Source: Hydractinia symbiolongicarpus
Taxonomy: Eukaryota; Cnidaria; Hydrozoa; Anthoathecata; Hydractiniidae
Direction of reading: 5' to 3'
NCBI RefSeq assembly: GCF_029227915.1
Contig: NC_079877.1
Location: forward strand, 13,455,351 to 13,515,350
Length of the DNA: 60,000 bases
Shown here piece after piece: positions 1 to 12,500 of this stretch; position 1 is the stretch's first letter; each line of letters starts with the position of its first letter. The notes beneath the pieces were generated by a model. That model was not told the origin of the DNA. It searched no databases and saw only the letters and a program-made list of their open reading frames with translations. The position numbers were made by a program, and so were the translations under genes.

Positions 1-1196
1 ATCAATAAAAACTTTTGCATTCTTCATTGCTTGCTTACTAAATAGTAATGGTAAGTCCTTGTCTATAACTTCTGTTGTTATGCTAACATATTTTCCACTA
101 AGCCAAGCAGGGATGGTGACACGTTTTGATGCTTTGATTTCTTTACCATCTCCGAATTTAAATACTGTTGATGATGGCTCTTCTTTGATTGATGAAGCAT
201 CGTCTACTGAAAGACTTTCTACATAATAGTTTAACCAATTCTGCCCGCAAACTGTTTTAGTGCAACCAGAATCCAATACTGCCATGGTAAATGTCTCACC
301 AGCGAGAGTTTCCATTATTTCCTCCGTATAAAATTGAAGTTTAATCTCATCACTCTTACTTTTAGCTTTATCTGGACACTCCCTAGCAAAATGGTAAGTA
401 CTTCCACAGATGTAACATCTTGGTCGATCACCCGATCTTCTATTCTCCTCTCTGTCATTTCGATTTCCACTGCTTCTACGATAATCCTTTAACCTATACT
501 CTTGTGTTTCTCATTGCCCATGATATCCCTAACCCTGTCTGTTCCACCCTCTGTCCACATACCGTGAGTGAGGAACCTTGCTGTGTGAAGCACCATATAA
601 TGTCTCGTTAGAAGTACTATCACCCGAAACCTCATTAATTTGAACCGGCACATCGTCATCTTCTTATGAATTTGAAGATTCATTAAATACCTTCTTAACT
701 TGATCAACCATTAAGTTATACTTTAAATCTGGAATTGTTGCTCGAACAATTTCTTTCTGTTGCGTAGAAAGGTTAGCACTATTTAAATATCGATAAGCTG
801 TAACAGCATCTGGTAAATCAATATCATACTTTTTCAAATTATAGTAAAGGTCTTCAAACTCAATGGTATAATCCTGTACCGACACGTCCTTCTTCCTTTT
901 AAATTGCTCAAATTTTTCATATGCTTCATATGCACGATGCTTTACATCTTTAAGAAATATCTTGTCCAATTTTTCCGTAAGTTTTGTAATACCATCTTCA
1001 GTTTTTAAATATCGAATGTCAAGTTGTAAGGCAGTCTTTTTATTAGCCTTACCATCTAATGAAGCAAATACAGCTAAAGCTTTCTTCTCATCAGCTAATT
1101 CTGTCAGTGCTTGCCACACTTCTAACTCCTTTTTCCAATCAATATAATTGGACCCATCTTTTAACACAGGTGGATTTTTGTAACTTGTTGAGGTCA
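1..1196 (-). pseudogene. Copia-type gag-protease, broken, 3' part outside window
   Basis: Reading leftward from an ATG at 1196, the first ~175 codons resemble the Copia-type gag polypeptide (opening MTSTSYKNPPVLKDG, then a helical region with YDIDLPDAVTAYRYLN). The same frame then runs past a stop at 664-666 and two more stops around 520-535. It reaches a CCHC zinc knuckle (CYICGSTYHFAREC, about 375-420) and a retropepsin-like active site (AVLDSGCTKTVCG, about 245-285), and stays open to position 1. Because gag, knuckle and protease share one frame, the three internal stops are point lesions in a former single polyprotein. Integrase and reverse transcriptase would lie left of the window. Copia elements make virus-like particles in the cytoplasm; this copy could not make a full polyprotein without readthrough. 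The family call rests on domain order and motifs. Confidence 0.8.
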
Positions 1197-1226
1197 TAAT
1201 ATAGATCGTTCCAATTCTGCTACCAT

Positions 1227-1513
1227 TGATAATTATTAAAACCACTAACCTTTTGTCTTCTATAAGACTTTCTAATATTCTTCTTCCTCAGTAATCTTTT
1301 GTTCTGATAGTCTATAATCTTTTTGATGGAATCCAACAGCTTCTCTTGCTTTCTAGTATTCTTCCTTGCTCAATATTACTTTCATCCAATACTCATATGC
1401 AATCTTTCTTGTATAACCCAACACCTTCTTAGCTATATTTACGGGGTCAGTGATATTGTCTTACTCTTTGTTCTATATGACAATAAATACATGTTAACAC
1501 TCTTTTCCTAACA
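1227..1513 (-). repeat. Probable 5' LTR of the Copia-type element
   Basis: On the minus strand this stretch begins TGTTAGGAAAAG and ends ATCA, the usual TG...CA LTR ends. It is followed one base later by TGGTAGCAGAAT, which resembles the TGGTATCAGAGC initiator-Met tRNA primer-binding site of Copia elements. The gag ATG starts about 25 bases further on. The partner LTR is outside the window, so the boundaries are inferred. Confidence 0.45.
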
Positions 1514-1910
1514 GAATATGTTAACTTTATTTTAAGAAGGCAAATTTTCCGTAACACAAAGATTAAAAAATTATAGATACTGAAATTAATCGAAATTTAA
1601 CAAATCCTTTAATGTAGTTTTTTTCAATGTTTAGGTGTATTTCTTGCTGTTGTTTGCATGCATATAGCGCACTTTCCAACATCATTTTTGTTACTCCTTT
1701 TTTTTGTCTTTACGCCATTCTTTTAAAAAAAGTATTGTCATTCCGGAGGAGATATTATTTTCGACAATGTCACAAAAATAATTCAGAGCTCAACTAATTA
1801 TACAAGATCACACACCATAAGTAGTTCTAAGTGAGGTGCTGTATTGGATGGCTGTTAAGCCATGCTGTTTGATGTTTTAAACATTGTACATAAATTTTAA
1901 CATTTAATAA
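1514..1910. other. No gene seen
   Basis: AT-rich sequence with only short random open frames. I see no repeat or coding signal. Confidence 0.5.
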
Positions 1911-1914
1911 TTAT

Positions 1915-2680
1915 CATAGGTACATCACTTAAATGTTTTAAATTTTCTGGATGATGTTTATCTCTATAATAATACAGAGACTGTGTCTGTCCGTAACAGG
2001 CAAAGTGGATGTGTTCATTTTCCTTTGATGTTGCTGAAAAATGCATGTCTAATATGTTAAATTTTCTGACGTTACAGAGCGACTTCAATAAAACTACTTT
2101 AACGTCAATATCCTATATTAAATTAATGAAGCCATTACAGTGCACCTAAAACTTTGAGGGCAAATAACTTGAAAAGTGGTGACGTCAATGATTTTTCACT
2201 GCGTGGGTAACTAGGGACCACCTAGGACCAATTTAGGTAATTTTTGAAAACCTGGTTCCCCAAATTAGTTTCGGAATGGATGGGTTGATGACGTCATAAA
2301 AAAACATTGAAACCCCAATATCTCTGCAACTATTTGTCAAAAGTACACGATCTTATACATTTTCTTGATCCTCGTTTCAAGATCTATACGGTGAAGGCAA
2401 CAGGTATACATTGCTGACGTCAGCAAAATTTTTAAACCCTTATATGTCCTTAGTTGTTCGTAGAAAAGATATGATTCTATACCTTATTTTGATCAGCGTT
2501 TTAACCTCTACATGTTACAGGCAACGCATAAACTAAATTTTGCCAAATTTTTTTTTGATTTGCAATGCTGACGTCAGCAAAACATCTAAAACAACTTTTT
2601 TATTGACCTTTTGCCTAAGTGGATTTCTCCACAGGCTTTATCAACTAGTTTTTGTATAATTAGCAGAAGTTTTAAGTAAT
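1915..2680 (-). repeat. CRE-palindrome repeat, about 700 bp, copy 1
   Basis: In reverse orientation this matches 58103-58955. Shared blocks are the aaatccacttaggcaaaa head, several GACGTCA palindromes (around 2180, 2290, 2415 and 2570), the acacgatcttatacatt block, the tagggaccacctagg block and the ccactttgcctgt end. It has no open frame, so it is a non-autonomous dispersed repeat of unknown class. A shorter diverged relative may lie at about 18160-18290. Confidence 0.7.
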
Positions 2681-2689
2681 ACTTCAAAA

Positions 2690-3588
2690 AACAATCAAGA
2701 TTGTATGTAAAAATGATTAGGTCCCTTCTTTCTAAGCTTTTTTATGAAATTCACTTGTTTTTTCACTTTTTTACAGAAGCTTTTGATAATGTAGTTTCCT
2801 TTTTTATGGGATGTCACAAAAATAATCTTCTTACCCTTCCTCACCACTATAATACCCATATTTTTGCTCCTTCTTATGATGACACATCATTTGTGTGGAG
2901 TTAAACCTTATTCTGGCACAAACAAATTGGAAAATTTTAACTAAGAAATAGCTGTTTAACAGCAAATGAGAATGCTGGGCTTGGACCTACCCTGAAAATG
3001 TTTCCTTGATATCATCCTTGACACGTCTGATAACTATACCTTATTTTATAAAATCAACGAGTCAAGATATAAACGCGAATTAAATTAAGGGTCATTTAAT
3101 TAACGTCATGAAATTAACAGTCTTAAATTAACACTGCATTTAATTAACGGTCATTAAATTAACACAAATTTTGAAAAAAGCGTTGATTTCATGACTTGTT
3201 AATTTCATGCAATAAGGTAGACTAAAATTGTTTTACTTAGTAATTATTTTAAGTTTCACTTTTTGATGCTTTACTGTTAGATGTATGTTATATACGAGTA
3301 AGCATAGGAAAGAAGTAATACCTTCAGGAGAGGGGTGGGATTTGCTTGAAATGAAAAGCTATCCATGTCTCCTATTTAAATAAATCCTGTAAAATGCTTT
3401 ATTTAGGACCCAGAGATTACATATGATATTGCAAAGATGTGCAGTTAATATTGTATCTTAATATTTCTTTCAAGAGCAATAAATTAAAAAAAGCATGTCC
3501 CAGAAACTTTATTTTTAAATGTAATTATATGAATGAATAACATTAGTAATATTATATATTTAGAAGAAAAGTTGGAATTTTATCAAAA
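2690..3588. other. Region upstream of gene 1; no other gene seen
   Basis: Contains a low-complexity patch at about 3080-3180 where ATTAAC recurs. The promoter and any 5' untranslated exon of gene 1 would be expected here, but no motif defines them. Confidence 0.4.
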
Positions 3589-6500
3589 ATGAGTGAACCA
3601 TATGTCAAGATTCCAAATCTCAAAGTAAGTCAATGTTAATAAACCTATCCTATTAGATCCACAATGCACTTCTTCTTATTTCTTAGCTCAATGTCATTTT
3701 TTTGGAAATGTTTTGATTGCTAGTTATGCTTAACTTATACAAAACCAATTATGTATTACATTACACCTGGTCATGTATAGGTCTTAAAATCTTTAAAACT
3801 GTAACTCCAAATGACACTAAAAGTCACACCTGAAAGATATCATACAAAGAATCCCATTTTTATAGCCTTAAGTTTTTTAGAAACCTCTCATGCAATCCCT
3901 AATTAGAAAAATAAAAATTTAATAAACTCTGTACTGCAGTTTTGTGATGAAATATATGTAAGTTTATAAATTTGTAGCAAAATGCATTGTTGATATTTTT
4001 ACAATATAAAACTGATGATGTTTATTTTTAAGGTAGCTTTTAGCATAGCAATATAGTGATATTCAGGCTATATATAATAACTTTAAGGTTTATAATAAAG
4101 TGACAATTAGGATCAATAATGTGTATATAATGGGATTCCCAAGGCTTCTTACAATCACATTTTAATGACTTTGTAACAAAAATGGCAATGTTTACGCTTT
4201 GTATATTTTTGTTTGTGTGAAGGAGCTGAACATTGCAAATAAGGGCAACCAAATTTTGATTAACAGAGCACTTAATATCCCGGTTGAATGTTTTTGTTTG
4301 CATGAAGGACCTGAACATTGCTGAAAAGTGCCAACCTAGTTTTCATTAACAGAGCACTCCTGGTTAAATGTTTTCGTTTCAATTTTTAAAATAACTTTTT
4401 TGGCAGGATCATTTTAAGTATCGATATCCTACAGAAGATTCTCATGGATATCTGAAGGATCAAAATAACAACATTCTTGAATTTGAGGTGAGTAAATAGA
4501 TTTCTATCAGTATATATTAGTGCTTCTAATAATTATCTAAGATCAAGCTAAAATTGTTTATTATTATTATTTTATCTTTTAAAAGAAGGGATTATGTTCC
4601 TGAATTAGGAACAGAATTGGAAATATGCATAAATTGGAGATGAATGTGTGACCAAAGTATTTTTTAAACCATAAAAAATAAAAATGGGAACATATGTGAT
4701 TTATTTAACTCCCTACACGCAAAAAAAATCCTTAGTATATAAAGTATGTAAAATTTTATATGATGTCATTAGGCGACTCCAATTTAATTAGTTGTTCTAC
4801 GGACCCGACCTACCCTAATTTTCACGAAAACAAAAAAGAATAATATCAACTAAAAAAGTTTTAAAGAAAAAAACATAAAAAAACAAACAAACACTTTCTC
4901 ATCCCATCTCGTGAAAATATAATGAGCATAGAAGATATCAATGATGTTATTTTTTGTTGGTTGGATGTCCATCTACAATTATACTAAACAAAGTGAATCA
5001 ATAACGTTACTTAGGACCACCATTGGTTAGGCCACTGGAAGTTGATTCTTTGTTCATGGTAATTTGTTACGATAAAAGTAAAATGCGCAGTGCGCTAATT
5101 TTGTAAACACAAAAATAGTTACGTGGTTAAACAGAAGTTTAAATTTTTATGTGATTTATAACAAAAATTAGCTACTTTCGCTAAAATAATTATAATACAA
5201 GTGAAAAACAAGACAGATTATTGTCGTAACACCCTTCATCGTTATGATTAATATATATGTATAAAATTACGGTAGCTAAACTGTAATGCAGCAAGAGTTA
5301 TGCAATTCAGCAAGAGAATGGTCGATACCATTTAGGAAAAATAATTAAAACAAGATAGAATACGCTTGTCATAACACCCTCCTCCGTTATGAATTTAAAA
5401 AAAAATGATTTTAATGCTGTGAAAGACATTAAATATTCTCAACTAAACAACCATAGTCCGAAAAAGAATTTGCACTTGAATTTAGATTGTTCTATAAAAC
5501 TGAACAAAAACATTAAAAGAACACTAAAATTGTTTGTTTTATTATTTTAAGTAGGAGAAGAATAACTTGCTGTATAAGTTTCGAAACAACGCAAGTATAA
5601 CTTGCTGTATATATTTCAAAACAATGCAAGTATATTCTGTACAACAGCACAAGAATAATTCTTGCTTCAAAAATACATGCAAAAACATTATGCGAAAATA
5701 CATAGAAAAAAAATAAAGACCCCTGGACTCTAAAACCTTTTTTTTATTATTGGTTATGAAATAATCAGTGGGGTAATAAATGACTTATTACTGTGGAAAG
5801 TTTATCATTTCTTGAACATGATAGTTTAGTAGGCGACGTTTCGGGAGATCCTTCTCCCATCATCGGGCAGAGTAAAATGATGTGTATTTATATAATTGCA
5901 GAGGATCAAAATTCATAAAAATTAACCAATCAGAAACGAGCTGATAATTGCATTTAATTAAGGTAATTAACATTTTTACTACTTCTTCTGTAGGGCTGGT
6001 AACCAAATCTCAGGAAGTTGATACGAGATGTTGTTTATGTGTTTGTTACGTTCTACACTGTTGATGATTTCTTTAATCTTCCTGGCTGTTGTTCTGGATT
6101 CTCTGTCAATGATTTATTTTCTACTTGCGTGATGATTTTATGACTGTATCCATTTGTGATTAATGCATTTCTTACACATCGAATTTCTTCTTTCCCCTCC
6201 TGTTTGTCATTGACTATGATGTTGGCACGATTCAGTAATGAAGATATGACACTTTCTTTGCAAGATTTCTGATGGTTTGATTCGAAGTTAAGGTACTGGT
6301 CAGTGTGTGTTGGTGTACGATACGCTGAAACTGAAATGGAACCATTCTTGCATTTGACCAAAGTGTCCAGGTAAGCGATACTTCCATCGTGTTCAAGCTC
6401 AACAGTGAATTTGATTTGTCGATGTAGGCCGTTGATGTGTTCATGGAACTCTTCTAGATGAGATCTTTTGATTATGGTGAATATGTCGTCAACAAATCTT

Positions 6501-9500
6501 TTCCAAACCTTTGGACGTCTGTCTGATGTGAATAATGCTGTTGTCTTGTGTGTTTGCATGTATATTTCTGCGACTACTGATGATGCAGGGCCTCCCATGG
6601 CAACTCCGTCTGTTTGAGTGTAGAAGTTCTTATTAAACAGATCCATGTTTTGGTTAGAACAAGTTCAACCAAATGCAGAAAACCGAATGCAGCATCGTTC
6701 GATAAGGGCTTTAATGATGTTTAAGGTGTCTTTTATGGGAACATTTGAGTAGAGTGATGTGACATCAAATGATACCATGCATTCGTCGTCTGCTCTCTTT
6801 ATTTCTCTGATATATTCTGAAAATTCTTTTGAGTTTTTGCTGTGGTCACTTGTTGTAAATTTGCTGAGGATAGAAGCAACAAAGTTTGACAGGTTGTATA
6901 ACGGTGTTCCAGTGCAGGAGGCTATTGGTCGAATTGGATTTCCCTGTTTATGAATTTTTGGTAGTCCGTAAAATTGCGGTGGTGGTCCGTCACAAGGTTT
7001 CAGTCGGTAATACTGCTTGTCGTTGATGTATTCTTTTCTCTTCAACTCCATTAAGATGTTCCTCGCTTCTCGTTTGATGACTTCTGTAGGATCTTTCTTG
7101 AGAAGTTTGTATGTCCTGTCGTTGATGTGTTCGTTGCACTTGTCGATGTAGTCAGGTGTATTCATGATAATCGTTGTTCTCCCTTTGTCTGCCGGTAGGA
7201 TTATGATATCTTTGTCCTTCTTTAGATTCTTCAATGACAGTCTTTCAGATTTTCGCAAATTGTCCTTTGGTGTTTTGCTTTTCTGTAGCGTGAGGCTTAC
7301 TTTAGCTCTTACTGTGTCTGCCTCTTCTTTTGGTAGATCTTTAATTGCCTCTTCCACTTTTGCAACTATTTCTTTCTTTGGAATTGAAGCTGGTGTCATA
7401 CAGAAATTCATTCCTTTTGATAGAAGGAGTGTTTCTTCTGTCGTGAGTTGTCTGTTGGAGAGATTGACAATCCGTTTGCTCTTGTTTATACCTGTTTGTG
7501 TATCATTGTTGAATCTGTCATTGATTTTGTTGAACTTTTTAAGGTGTTGGTTTTTAACCGATCTCATTTCTTTTTCATACACGCTATCGTGAATATTCTT
7601 AACCTGTTTATATTGGTCGATGAGCATGTATTACATGTACATCATTTTACTTTGCCCGATGATGGGAGAAGGATCTCCCGAAACGTCACCTACTAAACTA
7701 TCATGTTCAAGAAATGATAAACTTTCCACAGTAATATGAATACTGAACAGACAAACCAAAATAATATCTTCAACAATAAATGACTTATTAACCTTTTAGC
7801 CTGTCTCTACATCAAAATATAGACCGTTGCTTGCATTGACCTCAATGCGTTTGGTCCATGACGTCATGACCTCTGTCTATATTTTCCCGTATAAACCGGC
7901 TAAATAGTTCATAAGCCATTAATATAAATAAAAGTAGTATTGAGACATATAAAATGGTGTTAAAATAATAGATTAAAAACTGTAAGTTTTCAATAATTTT
8001 TTGAATTTTATGTATTATTTCTCTGTCCTCGAACGTAATAATAGTTTGTTGTAAACACTTGGCCCCATAAAATAAAAGCCGTTCTTTGCAATCTCTAGTT
8101 TAACTTGTGGAAGTTTTAACATGTATATATTGATTGTTTCTTGTTTTTTTTGTATGATTCACCTTTATGAAGTACTTGATAAAGTCATAACAAATTTTGC
8201 CATCAATGCATTTACGTACAATGCAGCAACTGTTTCTGAATATCTTGTTATGGATTGTACTAAGATCTTGGTTATTTGTGATGCACCTTGCTAGATAAGT
8301 GAAGCGAGTTTTTTCAACTGAATGTTGTTTAAATTCAAAGTGAGAATGTTGTTAAAGGTTATAAGAGATACGATCATGGTGTTGTAAATTGTGGTTGCTT
8401 TATCTGTATCCAACTGCGGTTTTAAGGCAGACAACAGCTGAAGTCTATTTGACGCTTCTTTTCACTTAATAAAAGTTTAGAATCTTTAATGGAGCCTAGG
8501 ATTTATAGCTAAATGTTTGGTGCATCTCCACCAAATTATAAACTATTTTGAAAGCATTTTGTATGCATTTCAACTTTCTACTTGTTCCGATTAACATTGA
8601 TTCGGTTTTTACTTTCTTTAAATTAATTGCTAAGTCGTTGTCATGTAGATACTTCGCAACGTTCATTAGTTCTTTCTTCAAAACATTTTCAATTACATGA
8701 AAGTTATCACTGGAAACATAAATCACCGTGCCGTCTGCATTATGGATGATACGGGCTCTTAATAAGACTTCTAGAAAATCGTTAAAGAAAGTTAGGAAGG
8801 CAAAGAGCCAAAAATAGACCCTTGTGGAACACCACAATGAACATGTTTGACTTCTGATTTTACATTATCTAAAACAATATGATGTAAACAAATCAAGTTT
8901 CTTGTTGTTAATAAGTAATAAGTAGTTTGTTTTTCAAGTAAAGTACCATGTACAACATTGTCGAATGCCTTTTGTAAATCCATAAAAACTACAAACTTCC
9001 TTACAAATGTTAAGGAAGGATTTTCCCAAGTAGTAACTTAAACCTGTTTATTTCACATCATTGATCATAATTTTTAATTAATTTTTCATGAAACCCATAA
9101 TTAATGAATGAAATTCCATAACGCTTGTTAACATTATAAAAGTCCTTAAAAACTGATATGATATCATTTAAGGAAGCTTCTAGAACTTGATCATGCTAGC
9201 TTTGCGTATTGAGAAAAAATTTGATTTTAATTTTGTTTTTCTATTTTGATTTTAGTCCTAAAATTTCTTGTAAATTAACATTCAAATTTTGTTGAGATTA
9301 ATGAAAGGTCCCAGAAATCAATGTTTGCATTGTGTAGCCACCAACTGCAACATTTTGTTTGCATAATGTTTGTTTTAAACCAATCAAAATATTTCCCAGC
9401 ATGATTAAAGTTCGTTTACAAGATCAAAACTACTTTTAGTGCAATATGCTCTAGACCTAATTTACTAGATGACCATAATGTATATTTTTCAATGAATAAA

Positions 9501-12500
9501 ACACTAATTCCACATAAATGAATACCTGTCAAAACTAATCCTCCAGACCAGGAGAAAATTATTTTAGTGGGTTTTACAGGGCAAGCATATAAATAAGACA
9601 TTCCAAGTTTATGATGTGAAAAAATTCACATATCTAGGTAAGATAAAGTTAGTCCCGCTATAACACTTCACTCACTGTAACTTCATTCGTAAGAATAAAT
9701 CAGCTATATTCCTAGAATGAAAAATGGCAATTTTTGATATTGATGATTCAAGGTAACATAGCAAGAAAACTACTGTATGGAATGTATTGAAAAACGCCCC
9801 GTTTTGTGTAAAAGATCAGTGATACTTTCTTGAGGGCTCATATGATCCTTTATATTTCCCAGGAACTGTTGAAGAGGCTTCAGTATACATTGAAGGCACT
9901 GTTACTTCTCCTTTATCCTCTTTGTACATCACTCTGAATCACTTTGGTATTGCTTACTACTTCTTTGTCCAAGGCTAAATTTTATCAGATTCTAGCATAA
10001 ATCACATCAGGGATCCACAGCACCCGATTACAGGTCACAAGGGAGAATGGGTTAATTAAAAACAAGCTTTGTAAAATGCTGCAACATATTTGACTTCTAG
10101 TGGTCACACAAATGTTTCTAGGTTGCATTCCATGCATCTCAAAGAATTGCTTGTATCTGTAAAGGTTTTATTAGGCCTGTGATTTTTAAGGTTAGCTCCC
10201 TGAATTTCTCCCCAAATTGTCCTGGAATGTCAAACAATTTTGTCCTGGAATACTGGAATGCCCCAGAATTTACATTTCAATTATCTGTGGTCACCATGCA
10301 TCCGAATAAGATAAATTTTTCTAAAACCTGGTTATAAAAGAATACTCAACTAAAAATCTATCAGCAGGATGACTAGAGAACAAAAATGCAATCGATGTTT
10401 CAGTGCGAATTAAAAAGGTTAAAAAATCATTTGCACACTCAGGCTCCTTGTGAACACCTTACACATGGTTAATAACAATGTGAAAAATTCAAGGATTGCG
10501 AAGTGAGAAAGACAAAAACTTGAGTCAAGCAGAAAATGAAGTAACTATCACAAAAGAAGTAACTTCGTCCCTAGCCTACTGTTCGATGTTATATCTTCTT
10601 CGAATACTTTTTATTAAATTTTCATCAGCTACAATGACATATAATAACAAATTTTTAAACCAACTTTCCTGCAACATCTCTCTTACAATAACCTTGCACT
10701 TTCAAAATGATATAATGATTAATCTCTAGTACAATTAGCCTTTTTGCAGAAAAAGATTAATTTGAAACTGAAAAAAATATTTCTCTTTGTATACTAAAGA
10801 GTACAGGTACAACATATAGTCTGTGCTTTTCTTCGGGAGGTACCCTTCAAGTAAAAAAATGATATGGTCACAAAGAGATGCTGATCCACATTACTATTTT
10901 ATGTCAATAAAATTGAGAAATCAAAGGAATATTCTACATGAGGAGCAGCTCTAGTTAAAAACTTTTGCATGTTTTCTTGTAAGTATTACCTTTCACAAAA
11001 GGCATTTTGTGTTCCTTATTTTTTTTAAGGAGATCCTAAAGTAGTTTGTAAAGTTGACATTAAAAGTGTCGACAAAAAAGAAAACAATTCATGATTTAAA
11101 GGGGAAGTAAGCTCTAATTTTTTATTTAAGAAAACAGTAGCCGCAACAAAAAAATTTCTTTTGATATAAAAGTTTCACCAACTTTGTGAAAAGTTGTGTT
11201 TACTACGCGTGAAATTGTGATTTTAAAATGATTGGGTCAAGTTAATTATGACGTTTTTTAGTTTAGAAATTGTAGTGTGCTGGCGGTGGTAGTAGTATTA
11301 GTTGTTAGTTTATTTAAACATTCACGTTTAACTGCTTGAGAACATCAACTGCACTAACAGAACAGGTAATTATAAATCAAAAGAAAATGTTGACGATGTT
11401 GTAGTTTTTTTCAAAATTTCCAGCACAGAGAAAAAAAATGAGCTTCGAAAAAGATGGTTACATAACATTGGAATAACTAGTCCCTTGCCTAAGGATTAAG
11501 GATTTTATACATGTTCCATGCACTTTGAGCCAGACTGCTTTGAAAGAGTAAATCATTTGTTTGTGTTTGTGCAAACCAAACACAATCTTTCATATTTGTT
11601 TATCAAAATAAAAAGATACAAGCTCGGTGTGTATGTACCCATCAAATCTGTAATACATGTTTTTCCTAAAATAGGAAATTTAAAATTAACCCCCTGTTCA
11701 CATACACTCATTGAGTTACATCTCACTATTGTATTTCTTTATTAAAGCTTTGGTATTCTATTTTTTTAATTCCTTCGTCATTGTTGCTTTCAGGCCTTCT
11801 TCATTGGATTTCGAAAATGCAGTTGCAAAAATAATTCGAATGGAGAACAATATGTTTTTTTTCACAAAACATTGTGTTGAAAAGTTTATTGTAAAGACAA
11901 GCTTGGTTAGAAACTTTATCATGTCGAGCGTATGGAAAATGTATTTTGTTTTTTATCAAACTTTTTCTTTTTAACACGATTCAATTTAACAATTTCCATT
12001 AATTGAAGACAGAAGGATGTTAAAGATATAAAATGGATATCACTTTAGTCTTGATTATAATTATGAAAGATTTTATGTTTTGCGAAATTATTTGTACTTT
12101 CGAAGTAGTCGTCCGGAATTTCATTATTATCTTTGCAGCACAAACTTTCAGAGAATAAACTCATCGGTCTACAGTGACCACCTCATTTACAACAATTATT
12201 GTTCTCAATTCGATTGCCTTCTTTTTGTATAACTTCGTCTTCATGGTTTGAACTTAATATTTTTTTTTGTTCTTCCGACAACATTTCAGGTTCAAAACTA
12301 AATGGCTTTAGAGCCCAAATGTCTGGAACAGTGTTTCTTCGTCACTGGACAAGAAACTATAATGTATTTTATGTTTCTTTTTCGAAAGTCTGTTGCATTA
12401 TAAGCACCAACATAGGGCCTCGTCTAGCTAGCGCAATGTTTTGACCTATAAAACGTCGTATTCAAAGTAGAACCACGTCTTTTTTATTTTAATGCGCTTT

